Positions 51,251 through 60,275 of a DNA stretch of 64,000 nucleotides are shown piece by piece (position 1 is the first letter of the stretch; the number at the start of each line of letters is the position of its first letter). Source of the stretch: CAZYJR01 sp964647905 (lineage in GTDB: Bacteria; Desulfobacterota; DSM-4660; Desulfatiglandales; HGW-15); contig CAZYJR010000001.1 in NCBI GenBank assembly GCA_964647905.1, forward strand, positions 62,001 to 126,000, given 5' to 3'. The position numbers and the translations under genes are program-made. The notes below the pieces were generated by a model. That model did not search any database. It was not told the DNA's origin and saw nothing but the letters and a program-made list of their open reading frames with translations.

Positions 51251-51958
51251 TATTTCTTCCGCCAGCCTTGTCGCCGCCGCGGCCGGATCCTTGGAGTCTC
51301 GTATGGGCCTTCCCACCACGATGTAGTCCGCACCGTTTCGAACCGCCTCCTCAGGGGTGACCATCCGCCTCTGGTCGTCCCTGTTGACCAGGGTCCAGGA
51401 GGGCCTGATGCCGGGGGTAACTGCTATCAGATCCCCGCCCAGCTCCTCCTTCACCATTGCCACCTCTTTGCCCGAGCAGACCACCCCGTGGCAGCCGGCT
51501 TCCTTGGCAAGGCGGGCCCTGGAGACCACCAGCCCGGGGAAGTCCCGCACCAGGTCCTCGGAATACCCCAGTCTCCTCAGGTGCTCCGGCCCCAGGCTGG
51601 TGAGCAGAGTCACGGCCAGAATCTTTGTGCCCCCAGGGTTCTCCTTGGCCACTTGTTCCAGAGTGCCTTCCCCCTGGTCGCAGTGAACCGTTATGAACCT
51701 CGGTCCGTAGAGGCTTGCGGCGAGAAACGCCCGTCTTACAGTCTCCGGGATGTCGTGGAGCTTGAGATCCAAGAAGACTTTGGCCCCGGCCGTATCATTT
51801 ATGGCTCTCAGAGCGGCGGGCCCCGCGCTTGCAAACAGCTCCAGCCCCACTTTGAAAAGACCCACCCGGTCCTTGAGCTTGCGAACGTAGTCCATGGCCT
51901 GGTCCAGATCGGGGAGGTCCAGGGGAAACACCAAGTAGTCCTCGGGCGCTCTGGTCAC
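51236..51958 (-). CDS. pyrF: Orotidine 5'-phosphate decarboxylase PyrF
   Basis: Last step of UMP synthesis. 240 residues from a GTG at 51956-51958 with AGGAG upstream. TIM-barrel motifs: VFPLDLPDLDQAMDYV, FKVGLELFASAG, the catalytic KVFLDLKLHDIPETV, VTPGIRPSWTLVNRDDQRR and YIVVGRPIRDSKDP. The Lys-x-Asp-x-Lys-x-x-Asp charge network is present. Tail-to-tail overlap with the thioesterase gene. Confidence 0.96.
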   Translation of the reverse strand: MTRAPEDYLVFPLDLPDLDQAMDYVRKLKDRVGLFKVGLELFASAGPAALRAINDTAGAKVFLDLKLHDIPETVRRAFLAASLYGPRFITVHCDQGEGTLEQVAKENPGGTKILAVTLLTSLGPEHLRRLGYSEDLVRDFPGLVVSRARLAKEAGCHGVVCSGKEVAMVKEELGGDLIAVTPGIRPSWTLVNRDDQRRMVTPEEAVRNGADYIVVGRPIRDSKDPAAAATRLAEEISAAL

Positions 51959-52020
51959 AGTTCATCTCCTGTATTCGGCCCGCCTCGGGCAGGGGCGGCC
52001 TCGCGGGCTTCGAAAAATCA

Positions 52021-52049
52021 TGGACATGGGTCGGGAAAAGGGCTAATAT
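52021..52049 (+). promoter_or_regulatory. Sigma-70 promoter for tRNA-Thr
   Basis: TGGACA (52021-52026, five of six), 17-base spacer, then TAATAT (52044-52049, four of six). Transcription would begin about ten bases before the tRNA. Confidence 0.6.
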
Positions 52050-52065
52050 ATAAAGTTTTAGGCGG

Positions 52066-52141
52066 GCCACCGTAGCTCAGCTGGTAGAGCACCTCACTCG
52101 TAATGAGGATGTCTGCGGTTCGAATCCGCACGGTGGCTCCA
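52066..52141 (+). tRNA. tRNA-Thr (anticodon CGU)
   Basis: Full cloverleaf. Acceptor GCCACCG (52066-52072) pairs with CGGTGGC (52131-52137); D arm GCTC...GAGC; anticodon stem CCTCA/TGAGG with loop CTCGTAA, anticodon CGT (reads ACG, Thr); T arm TGCGG-TTCGAAT-CCGCA. The discriminator T and a genomically encoded CCA (52139-52141) follow. No integrated element is seen beside it. Confidence 0.97.
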
Positions 52142-52394
52142 CGATTCTCACCCGCCGGTTTCTTCCTTGTACGGCACGCTCCGCATCACCCACCAACCGG
52201 ACCCACGCCGAGATCCGGGGAGAGGTCCGTTTTCCGGCGGTGACGGAATATACCCGGGCTCGCCGGCCCGGTCAATGGAAAGCCGGGCCTCGGGCCCGGG
52301 CTCGGCTGTGAAAAAGGCGTTGAAAAAACGATCGGGAAGGGGTAGAAGCCTGGATACTGGACCTCGGGTCCGAGTCCGCTTGCAGGAGGAAGGG

Positions 52395-52637
52395 ATGACG
52401 CTCTTTGTTGATTACTTTGAATGCGATGAGTGCGGATCCAGGGATTTTACGAGGATCTATAACTTCTCGCTTCGGTTTCACAACGTCAATTTCTCCGACG
52501 ACCTGATCTACGACAAGAGGACCAGTGAGATCTACCAGTGCACCGGCTGCAATAAGCGATTCACCGCCGAAGAGATCGAGAACGGTCTGATTGAGATCAG
52601 ACAGATGCGCAAAAGGCAAAGGACAGGGTCTTCGTGA
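52395..52637 (+). CDS. Small zinc-ribbon protein of unknown function
   Basis: 80 residues, ATG preceded by AGGAGGAAGGG. Two Cys pairs, FECDECGSRDF and YQCTGCNKRF, 35 residues apart, form a likely zinc ribbon; between them is a segment RIYNFSLRFHNVNFSDDLIY. The C-terminus is charged and helical (IRQMRKRQR). The frame is open upstream to 52167, but the strong ribosome site and the change in composition favour this start. It lies between tRNA-Thr and the convergent FHA gene. Confidence 0.72.
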   Translation: MTLFVDYFECDECGSRDFTRIYNFSLRFHNVNFSDDLIYDKRTSEIYQCTGCNKRFTAEEIENGLIEIRQMRKRQRTGSS

Positions 52638-52648
52638 GCAGCCCCCGG

Positions 52649-53371
52649 CTAATCCGCCTCTTTCTGGTAGAACTGGAACTTGTAGGACCCCAACTCGATG
52701 GTGTCAAAATCATTTAGCTGAACCGAACCCTTTACCACCTCTCCGTTGACCTTCAGCTTGGCCATCCCGCCGGTGAACGAGATGGCGTAACCGGCCGGCC
52801 TGCGGCTTATGGTTGCGGCCGTCGCCCCCATGAGCATGCCGGAGAGCTTGATCTCCGAGGAGTGCGCCTTTCCGATCTTGGTGAGCTTCTTGCTCAGTTC
52901 CACTTCACCCAGACCGGAGCTGTCAACGAAACTTATGACTCCTATCTTCTCCGGGGCCTTGGCTTCGCCCTGGGCTTTCTTCTGCTGGGAGAGGAGTTCC
53001 CGTTGCCGGGCCGTGTCCAGCATCATGGTCCTGTCCAAGTCGCTCTTTTCAGCGGCCGCCCCGGTTGCCTCTGCCGCTCCCTTGGCCGAGGAGACGAAGA
53101 GCAGGAGGTGCTTGCCGATGATGATCTTGTCACCGTGCTTGAGCTTGTGGGACGCCACCTTTTCGTTGTTGACAAAGGTGCCGTTGGTGCTCTGGAGGTC
53201 CGTGAGGATGTAGTCGTTTCCCGCCCGGTCTATGCGCGCGTGATAGCCGGATACGGCCAGGTTGTCTATAACCACGGTGTTGTCTTCGTTCCGGCCTATG
53301 GTAACGCTGTCTTTCAAAACCGGGTATTCTTTGAGTACTTGTTTATTGAACGTCAGAATCAGTCTGGCCAT
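52649..53371 (-). CDS. Protein with a canonical and a degenerate FHA domain
   Basis: 240 residues. The N-terminal FHA domain has VTIGRNEDNTVVIDN, SGYHARI and LTDLQSTNGTFVNNEKV, including the Arg, Ser, His and Asn that read phosphothreonine. A linker rich in Ala, Gln and Lys (~95-150; it contains LDRTMMLD, a possible Thr phosphosite) leads to a second FHA-like sheet, LTKIGKAHSSEIKLSGML to LKVNGEVVKGSVQLNDFDTI, in which the Gly-Arg and Ser-x-x-His residues are missing. Third gene of the rng-PP2C-FHA run. No Ser/Thr kinase is nearby. Confidence 0.9.
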   Translation of the reverse strand: MARLILTFNKQVLKEYPVLKDSVTIGRNEDNTVVIDNLAVSGYHARIDRAGNDYILTDLQSTNGTFVNNEKVASHKLKHGDKIIIGKHLLLFVSSAKGAAEATGAAAEKSDLDRTMMLDTARQRELLSQQKKAQGEAKAPEKIGVISFVDSSGLGEVELSKKLTKIGKAHSSEIKLSGMLMGATAATISRRPAGYAISFTGGMAKLKVNGEVVKGSVQLNDFDTIELGSYKFQFYQKEAD

Positions 53372-53443
53372 GGTCTTCCCCCGGATATTGATGACGTACG
53401 TAATAGTAGTCCAACTTATCCTTGAACATCAACAGTAAATTGG

Positions 53444-54409
53444 TCAAGGTTTGAATTTTTTCAGGAGCTTCTGGACGCCTATTATCAAATCGGCAAAGAA
53501 GAGGCCAATCCTCTTAAGAGGCCTCTCGGAATCGTCTCCCACCCCTGATACGTAGACAGCGACCACAGTGGTGTTGTCGTGGGCCCCCCTTTTCAGCACC
53601 GTTTCCAGGAAGTGCCTGCACAGCCTTTCAGGGTCGTCTTCTTGCCGCATAGCCTCCAGTATCTCCTCGTCCGTGACCAGGTCCGTGAGGCCGTCCGAGC
53701 AGAGCAGGAACTTGTCGCCGCCCGACGGCTCGATCTCGAAGACCTCGGCTTCAACTTCCTCGGACGAGCCCAGGTTGCGGGTGAGGACGTGTTTCAGCGG
53801 CGATGTCTCCGCTTCCTCGCTGCTCATCATGCCCATTTCCACCTGCTCGGCCACGATGGTGTGGTCCTTGGACAGTAGCTCCAGTTTTCCGTCCCGCAGG
53901 AGGTAGATGCGGCTGTCCCCGGCATTGGCCGCCACTACGAGTGAAGGGGTGATGTGGAGCGCCGCCACGGTGGTGCCCATGCCGTGGTATTGCTCGTACT
54001 CCTTGGCCATCTCGTAGATCACCCGGTTGGCAAGCCTGATTCCGCTGGAGAGGTAGTTTCCCCTGAGACTGAGGGAGCTGTCCGGCCTCCCGAAGAGCTC
54101 TTCCAGGGGAGTCTCGTTGTCGATCCACCGCCGCAGGCTCTTGTTGATCATATCCAGGGCGATTCTGCTGGCCACCTCTCCTGCCAGATGGCCTCCCATC
54201 CCGTCGGCCACTATGAAGATCCCTGACGCCTCGTCCGTGGACAAGGCGTCTTCGTTTCCGTCTCTCTTGAGGCCTACGTCAGTGAGTCCTGAAGCTCGGA
54301 TTTCCAATTTCTCTCCAATCTCAAAGTCGGCCCGCACGGGTTCAGGCCTGTTGAAAAGGTTGTCACCCGGCATGGGATCCCTCGGTCCAATGGGCATGTG
54401 CCGGATCAC
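53444..54409 (-). CDS. PP2C-family protein serine/threonine phosphatase
   Basis: 321 residues. The metal-binding and catalytic motifs are all present: GLTDVGLKRDGNEDAL, FIVADGMGGHLAGEVAS, GMGTTVAALHI, AANAGDSRIYLLRDGKL, LLCSDGLTDLVTDEEI and GAHDNTTVVAVYVSG. A short C-terminal hydrophobic/basic helix (LFFADLIIGVQKLLKKFKP) may tether it to the membrane. The GTG at 54407-54409 follows the rng stop directly; ATGs at 54397 and 54373 are alternatives. The adjacent FHA protein is a natural partner or substrate. Confidence 0.93.
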   Translation of the reverse strand: MIRHMPIGPRDPMPGDNLFNRPEPVRADFEIGEKLEIRASGLTDVGLKRDGNEDALSTDEASGIFIVADGMGGHLAGEVASRIALDMINKSLRRWIDNETPLEELFGRPDSSLSLRGNYLSSGIRLANRVIYEMAKEYEQYHGMGTTVAALHITPSLVVAANAGDSRIYLLRDGKLELLSKDHTIVAEQVEMGMMSSEEAETSPLKHVLTRNLGSSEEVEAEVFEIEPSGGDKFLLCSDGLTDLVTDEEILEAMRQEDDPERLCRHFLETVLKRGAHDNTTVVAVYVSGVGDDSERPLKRIGLFFADLIIGVQKLLKKFKP

Positions 54410-55939
54410 TCAGATCCTTATGCTGTATTGCTCCAAATGAAGATCAGGCTGGGGGGTGATTACTATATGGCGCCGGATTCGCCTCTCCATGTAAATGACC
54501 GATTCCTGTTCCTCCTCCTTGAGGCACTGTGCGATTTCCGGATTCACCCGGACAAGGGCGCTGTTGCCGTCGGCTGCGGCGGAGTTCTCCCTTTCCAGAT
54601 CGCGAAAGATCTCGTAGCAGATGGTTCGCCTGGATTTCAGGGTGCCCCTGCCCTCGCAGTAAAAGCAGGGCTCCTCGAGGAGACGGTTCAAATTCTCCCT
54701 GGTACGCTTCCGGGTCATCTCGATAAGGCCCAGCTCGGACATGCGTAGGATATGGGTCTTGGACCGGTCCCTTTTCACGGCCTCCTTCAAGGCGGTGAAC
54801 ACCCTGTCCCGGCTGGCCTTTCGCTCCATGTCGATGAAGTCTATGACGATGAGTCCCCCGATGTTCCTAAGCCTGAGCTGGTAGGCGATTTCCTTCGCCG
54901 CCTCCAGATTGGTCTTGAGGATGGTCTCCTCCAGATTGCGCTTCCCCACGTAGCTGCCGGTATTCACATCAATTGCGGTCAGGGCCTCGGTGGTCTCTAT
55001 TACAATGTACCCGCCTGATTTCAGCCAAATTTTCTTCTCCAAGGCCCGTGAGAGCTCCATCTCGATGCCGTAGGCGTCAAAGATGGGATCCGACCCCTCG
55101 TAGAGCTCCACAGAGTGTCTTAGCCTGGGGGCGAAGGCCTGGATAAAGGACATGATTCTCTCGTACTCCTCGGCCGAGTCTATTGCCAGGCGGTCCACTT
55201 CCCGGGTGAAGAGATCCCGCACCGAGCGCAAGGATACGGCCAGGTCTTTGTATAGGAGCGCTGGGCCGGAAGAGCGCTCCATGGCCTCCTGGATGGTATC
55301 CCACAACTTGAGGAGAAAATCCATTTCGCTCTTGAGCTTCAGCCTGTCGGCGCCCTCGCTGACAGTTCTTACTATGAAGCCCTTGTCCGGCGGCGCCATA
55401 TCCCTTACCATCTCCCGCAGGCGCTCCCTTTCGGCCTGATCCTCTATGCGGCGGCTGATTCCGGTATGTCGCACGGTAGGCATAAGGACCAGATGGCGTC
55501 CCGGAAGGGATATATGGGTGGTCAGGCGGGCCCCCTTGGTGCCGATGGGCTCCTTGGATACCTGGACCATGACGTCCTGGCCTACATGGAGGAGTTCTTC
55601 TATCTGGAACGAGATACCGGCCAGGGGATCGATGTCCGCGCCGCGACCCGGGTCCCCGTTCATGCCCGGGTCCTCATTCCCGAACGACATGGCTTGTTCC
55701 ACATCGGGCATGCCCTTTTGGACGTCGGAGACATAGAGGAACCCTGTCCGGTCCAGACCGATGTCCACGAAGGCGGCCTGCATTCCCGGGAGGACGCGGA
55801 CTACGGTGCCGCGGTAAATGTTGCCCATCAGCTCCTGGCCGGTCTCGCGCTCAATGTGGAGCTCCGCCACCACCCCGCTCTCGACCAGAGCGACTCGGGT
55901 CTCATAGGGGCGGGTGTTGACAACCAGTTCAGAGGGCAT
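54410..55939 (-). CDS. rng: Ribonuclease E/G family endonuclease (RNase G)
   Basis: 509 residues, with AAGGAG six bases before the ATG at 55937-55939. S1 domain at the N-terminus (LMGNIYRGTVVRVLPGMQAA, FVDIGLDRTGFLYVSDV). The DNase I-like catalytic part has GGYIVIETTEALTAIDVNTG with both metal-binding Asp, GGLIVIDFIDM, and the zinc-link CFYCEGRGTLKS. No RNase E scaffold tail, so RNase G type. It processes rRNA and mRNA. First gene of the rng-PP2C-FHA run, ~100 bases after the radical SAM gene. Confidence 0.95.
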   Translation of the reverse strand: MPSELVVNTRPYETRVALVESGVVAELHIERETGQELMGNIYRGTVVRVLPGMQAAFVDIGLDRTGFLYVSDVQKGMPDVEQAMSFGNEDPGMNGDPGRGADIDPLAGISFQIEELLHVGQDVMVQVSKEPIGTKGARLTTHISLPGRHLVLMPTVRHTGISRRIEDQAERERLREMVRDMAPPDKGFIVRTVSEGADRLKLKSEMDFLLKLWDTIQEAMERSSGPALLYKDLAVSLRSVRDLFTREVDRLAIDSAEEYERIMSFIQAFAPRLRHSVELYEGSDPIFDAYGIEMELSRALEKKIWLKSGGYIVIETTEALTAIDVNTGSYVGKRNLEETILKTNLEAAKEIAYQLRLRNIGGLIVIDFIDMERKASRDRVFTALKEAVKRDRSKTHILRMSELGLIEMTRKRTRENLNRLLEEPCFYCEGRGTLKSRRTICYEIFRDLERENSAAADGNSALVRVNPEIAQCLKEEEQESVIYMERRIRRHIVITPQPDLHLEQYSIRI

Positions 55940-56041
55940 GGCGGCTCCTTGGCGTGATCCCATGAGCCCGGAGGCTCTCCATAGCACGTCCGGCGGACGG
56001 ATTTAGGGAGGAGGGGGTTGCCGCCGGCGCGGTGCCAGATC

Positions 56042-58561
56042 CTACCCCAAGACCTGCTTGGTTTTCAATATCTTTAGCCCGGTTGCCAGGCCGGGGTCCA
56101 GGCCCAGGATTTCCTGCAATACCTCCGACGGCTTGAGCGTGGGCCCGGGCGGGGGGCGGAGTACCATATCCAGGGTGTCCTCGGAAAGAGGCCTCACGGA
56201 CTTTACCAGGGCCCTGGCGTCCACTGTACGCCGGCCCTTGGCCGTTTCCTTTACCACGGGGTGCTCCTCTGAGTCCATGAAGGCCTCTACCGCTCTCGGA
56301 TCCACGGTGCCCTGTGGCAGGGTTATGCGGAAGTGGCTCTCCAGGATCGGCCCCGGGGCCCTTTTCCCGGTTATATCCTCGGCCGAGGCGATCTTGAGTC
56401 CGGGGGGGAGCTCCGTGTTAAGCCTCTCCATGGCCTCCGGAGGAGGCGGCGGGTCAAGGAGTGCGGCCCTGAGGCATTCGCACAGGCTCTCCGTTCCCAC
56501 CGGCAGGGCGGTCATGAAAGAGAGTTTGGGGGTGGGGTGGTAGCCGCCGGTATGGGCGGGCAGCAATCGCGCTCGCCTCAGGGCCCTGCTGAACGCCTTT
56601 ACCATCTCCAGGTGGCCGAGAAAGGCGGCTGTGTCGATCTTGGTGTAGACCATGAGGTAACTGCGCTCGGACACCTCGGGCGACTCAGGCTTCCTTTCCG
56701 GTCGTTCCTCCTCGGCGTGTTTTCCAGCATGAATTACGGGGTCCACTCGCCGGTGGTCGCAAACACCGCATTCCAAGCATCTCTCGCGGCAGTCGGGGGT
56801 GGGCGACTCCTCTTCGGCCCGCCTTCTTTCCCTCAGCAGGAAGGCCCTGCCCACGCCGGAGTCGATGTGATCCCATGGCAGGATCTCTTCAAGGCCGCGC
56901 TCCCGTTGGAGATAAAATGCGGGATCCAGACCGGACTCCACCAAGGCCTCCCTCCAAAGTTCCGGCCTGAACTGCTCGCTCCATGCGTCGAACCGCGCGC
57001 CCTTGGACCACGCCCTTATAAGACATCCCAGGAGCCGGCGGTCCCCGCGGGAGAATATCCCTTCCAGCCAGCTCATCTCCGGGTTGTTCCATTTCACTCT
57101 TATGCGCCGATCCCTGAGCCCTTCTTGTACAGCGCCGATACGCCTCCTGCTCTCTTCCAGGGTGATCTGGGGGTGCCACATGAACGGGGTGTGGCTCTTG
57201 GGGACAAAGGTCGCCACGCTCACGTGAAGCTTGGGGCGCTTTCCGCCCGATCCGGAGAGGCGCACCACGCTGCGGGAGAGATCCATCAAATCCTGGAGGT
57301 CATCCTCGGTCTCGCCGGGGAGGCCGATCATGAAGTACAGCTTAATCAGGTTCCATCCGGCCGAGTATACGGCCCCTGCGGTCCTGAGGATGGCTTCATT
57401 GGTGAGATTCTTGTTGATGACGCGTCTCAGGCGGTCGCTCCCGGCCTCGGGCGCAAGGGTGAATCCGGTCTTGCGCACCCGCTTGATCTCTTCGAACCAT
57501 GCCGAGTCCAGGCTGTCCATGCGCAGGGAGGGCAGGCTCACCGCGACCTTGTTCCCGCTCTGGCGGTCCATCAGCGTGTGGAGCAGCGGCCCGATTCCGC
57601 TGTAGTCACCTGAGCTGAGAGAGAGCAGAGAGACCTCCTCGTAGCCGGTCCGCCTGAGGCCGTCATCCACATGCCGGAGCAGGGATTCCGGGTCGCGCTC
57701 CCTGACCGGGCGGTATATCATTCCGGCTTGACAGAATCTGCACCCGCGGGTGCACCCTCTTGCTATTTCCACGGACAACCGGTCGTGGACGGGTTCGGCG
57801 TAAGGGACCACCTGTTCGGCGGGGAAAGGAGAGGCCCCCAGGTCCGGGATCAAGGCCTTTCGCACCGGTCCATAGCCCGGGATCAGGTTGTCCATGGCCT
57901 GGAGCCTGCCGTCTTCCCGGTACCTGGGCGAGAAGAGCAGGGGGACATAGATTCCCGGGATCCCTGCGAGCGCCAGGAGAATATCCCCGCGGTCACGCCG
58001 GCCGCCGCTCCGCGCCCTCCTGAGCACGCGGCACATCTCCAGGGCCCCTTCCTCTCCGTCGCCCAGCATTACGGCGTCAAAGACCTCTGCGATCGGCTCG
58101 GGGTTGAAACAAGCCGGTCCGCCCGCGACCACCAGGGGGTGGCGCTCATCGCGCTCCGAGGCCGTAAAGGGTAAGCCCGCAAGATCCAGCATGGTCAGGA
58201 CGTTTGTGTAGCACAGCTCGTGCTGGAGGCTGAATCCCACCATGTCCAGCTCGGCAGCCGGTGTTCCGCTCTCCAGGGTCTCCAATGGGCGGCCGTGCCT
58301 CCGCAAGGCGGATTCCATGTCCACCCACGGGCAGAATATGCGCTCGGCCGCCAACCAGGGGCGGTTGTTGAGCATATGGTAGAGGATCTTGAGGCCCTGG
58401 TGGCTCATCCCCACCTCGTATACATCGGGGAAGGCCAGACCTGCCCTGAGCTCCACCGATCCCCTGGGTTTCCTTACGGCATTGGGCTCGTTGCCCAGGT
58501 AGCGGCTGGGTCTCCGGATTTCCCTGAACCAAGGCTGGTCTATGAGACGGGTGAGCTCCAA
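56042..58561 (-). CDS. B12-binding-type radical SAM protein fused to DUF2344 domain (TIGR03960/TIGR03936)
   Basis: 839 residues from a TTG at 58559-58561 with AAAGGAGGG upstream. An N-terminal cobalamin-binding-like domain (PDVYEVGMSHQGLKILYHML) precedes the radical SAM core with VEIARGCTRGCRFCQAGMIY. FTLAPEAGSDRLRRVINKN and YFMIGLPGETEDDLQDL are typical. A Cys cluster CRERCLECGVC joins to the C-terminal ~220 residues, a DUF2344 domain (VYTKIDTAAFLGHLEMVKAF; GYHPTPKLSFMTALPVG), which is a separate protein in some genomes. Its position before rng is a recurrent arrangement. The first 22 bases overlap the sensor kinase gene. Reaction unknown. Confidence 0.9.
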   Translation of the reverse strand: MELTRLIDQPWFREIRRPSRYLGNEPNAVRKPRGSVELRAGLAFPDVYEVGMSHQGLKILYHMLNNRPWLAAERIFCPWVDMESALRRHGRPLETLESGTPAAELDMVGFSLQHELCYTNVLTMLDLAGLPFTASERDERHPLVVAGGPACFNPEPIAEVFDAVMLGDGEEGALEMCRVLRRARSGGRRDRGDILLALAGIPGIYVPLLFSPRYREDGRLQAMDNLIPGYGPVRKALIPDLGASPFPAEQVVPYAEPVHDRLSVEIARGCTRGCRFCQAGMIYRPVRERDPESLLRHVDDGLRRTGYEEVSLLSLSSGDYSGIGPLLHTLMDRQSGNKVAVSLPSLRMDSLDSAWFEEIKRVRKTGFTLAPEAGSDRLRRVINKNLTNEAILRTAGAVYSAGWNLIKLYFMIGLPGETEDDLQDLMDLSRSVVRLSGSGGKRPKLHVSVATFVPKSHTPFMWHPQITLEESRRRIGAVQEGLRDRRIRVKWNNPEMSWLEGIFSRGDRRLLGCLIRAWSKGARFDAWSEQFRPELWREALVESGLDPAFYLQRERGLEEILPWDHIDSGVGRAFLLRERRRAEEESPTPDCRERCLECGVCDHRRVDPVIHAGKHAEEERPERKPESPEVSERSYLMVYTKIDTAAFLGHLEMVKAFSRALRRARLLPAHTGGYHPTPKLSFMTALPVGTESLCECLRAALLDPPPPPEAMERLNTELPPGLKIASAEDITGKRAPGPILESHFRITLPQGTVDPRAVEAFMDSEEHPVVKETAKGRRTVDARALVKSVRPLSEDTLDMVLRPPPGPTLKPSEVLQEILGLDPGLATGLKILKTKQVLG

Positions 58562-60264
58562 GGTCCCTCCTTTCCGGGCCGGAGCGGGAATCGCACGGTC
58601 ACCATCGCTCCCCCTTCCGGGTGATTGGCCCCGCTCACCTCCCCCCTGAGCCCCTCCACAATCCTTCTGACCGTGGCGAGCCCCAGGCCGGAGCCTCCTT
58701 CCTTGGTAGTAAAGAACGGGGTGAACAGATTGGCAAGGGCGGTTTCGGAGAATCCCGGGCCGCTGTCCTTGACCGTGAGCTCCACGGCCGCGCTTCCCGT
58801 TACACCCCGGTTGCGGCCTCCGGCAATCCTGGTCTCCACGCGCATAAGGCCTCCGCTCGGCATGGCCTCACAGGCGTTAAGGAAGAGGTTCCACATCACC
58901 TGGCGTATCTGTTCGGGGTCGGAAGACATTGTTATGCCGCCTTCCAGGCGGGTCTCCACTTCTATCTTCTCGGTCCATTCACCGCTCCTCATGAAAAGCT
59001 CCAGGCAGTCCCGGATCAATGAATTCAATTCGAATTCTTCCAGCGTTGCTTTCCGGGGGCGGGCGTACCTGAGAAAGTCGTTTACCAGGCGGTTCAAACG
59101 ATTGACCTCCCGGAGTACGATTCCCATGAGTCTTTCCGAAACCTCGTCTCCCCGGAAGTTTTCCCTGAGCATCTGGATCGAGCCGCTGATCGAGGCCATG
59201 GGATTGCGGATCTCGTGGGCGATTCCGGCCGCCAGCTCGCCTATCACCGCTAGTCCTTCCACCCTCTGCATCTCCGCCTCTATTCTCTTTATCTCGGTCA
59301 GGTCCTGTAAGACCAGAATCCGGCCCCGTTCTTCCCCCCCTGGGAGCCTGAGTGGGGAGACGGTGAGCCTCAGAAAGCGATTACCCCCACGGGGGTGCTT
59401 GTACGGCAGGTCGACGAATGGAGGAGGCCTGCCCTCCCGAGCGCTTTCTGGCGCACTGCGAAGCGCCGGCTGGAGAAAGGGAAGGGTGGAAGTCAAGTGT
59501 GTTCCGTCGGCCTCCGAGGCCCTGAGGCCGAAAATCTCTTCGGCCGCCGTGTTGAAAAGAATTATCCTCCCTTCTTCGTCGAGGGTGATCACCCCGGATG
59601 CTATGCTCTGAATTATCCGTTCGTTGAGGACCTCGAGTTGGGTGAGGTCGTCCTTCTTGGCCTCCAACTCGTCTCGGCTCCTTCTGGTCTGCTCGGAGAG
59701 GTAGCTGCTCAGCAGGGCCACCAGGTAGAAGGCCGCGGTATGGGCCACGATTCTGAAAAATATGTAGGCACCCTGGTAGTCTGCGCCGCGGCCCAGGGCC
59801 GTGCTGAACGGGACGATGACGTGGTAGTAGTGGAGATCCAGAAGCAGGCCGTACAATATGCTGCTGGCAGATGCCATGATCAGCCCGCCCTTGCGGTAGA
59901 GCATCATGCTGGCGTTGATTATGGTCAGGATGTACAGAAATGAGAAGAAGCTCTCGATGCCTCCTGTGGTGAATATCACTGCGGTTATCAGGACCGTGTC
60001 GATCAAGAGCTGCGCGTAAGCGAGCCATTTGAGACTCCGGGCGGTCTTGAGCAGGATGATGTAGATGAAGGTCAGGAAGTAGACCGCCGCTATCAGGACA
60101 TAATGGGAGGTCTGGATATCCCCGAAATAGGCCTTGGTCTGCTTGACCTGGATGAAGACGGAGGCCCCAAGGAGGAGGGATACGAAAAGCACCCTCAAGA
60201 ACATGAGCTTCTGGAGACGGCTGGAGAGCTCCGGGGTGTGCGCCTTGGCTGTAGGGGCGGCCAT
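58540..60264 (-). CDS. pilS: PilS-type sensor histidine kinase
   Basis: 574 residues. Six hydrophobic helices in the first ~190 residues (VLFVSLLLGASVFIQV; YVLIAAVYFLTFIYIILL; SFFSFLYILTIINASMMLY) match the PilS-type membrane domain. A PAS domain follows (IIQSIASGVITLDEEGRIIL), then HisKA with GIAHEIRNPMASISGSIQML. The ATPase domain is complete: N-box QVMWNLFLNACEAMP, G1 VKDSGPGFS, F box FTPFFTTKEG, G2 GSGLGLATVRRI. It lies 12 bases after pilC, supporting a type IV pilus regulatory role. The expected response regulator gene pilR is not next to it. Confidence 0.9.
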   Translation of the reverse strand: MAAPTAKAHTPELSSRLQKLMFLRVLFVSLLLGASVFIQVKQTKAYFGDIQTSHYVLIAAVYFLTFIYIILLKTARSLKWLAYAQLLIDTVLITAVIFTTGGIESFFSFLYILTIINASMMLYRKGGLIMASASSILYGLLLDLHYYHVIVPFSTALGRGADYQGAYIFFRIVAHTAAFYLVALLSSYLSEQTRRSRDELEAKKDDLTQLEVLNERIIQSIASGVITLDEEGRIILFNTAAEEIFGLRASEADGTHLTSTLPFLQPALRSAPESAREGRPPPFVDLPYKHPRGGNRFLRLTVSPLRLPGGEERGRILVLQDLTEIKRIEAEMQRVEGLAVIGELAAGIAHEIRNPMASISGSIQMLRENFRGDEVSERLMGIVLREVNRLNRLVNDFLRYARPRKATLEEFELNSLIRDCLELFMRSGEWTEKIEVETRLEGGITMSSDPEQIRQVMWNLFLNACEAMPSGGLMRVETRIAGGRNRGVTGSAAVELTVKDSGPGFSETALANLFTPFFTTKEGGSGLGLATVRRIVEGLRGEVSGANHPEGGAMVTVRFPLRPGKEGPWSSPVS

Positions 60265-60275
60265 GGGGAACCGGA

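Noticed and set aside
52066..52141. tRNA-Thr as an integration site
   Set aside because: No repeated 3' tRNA end, integrase or mobile gene is visible on either side.
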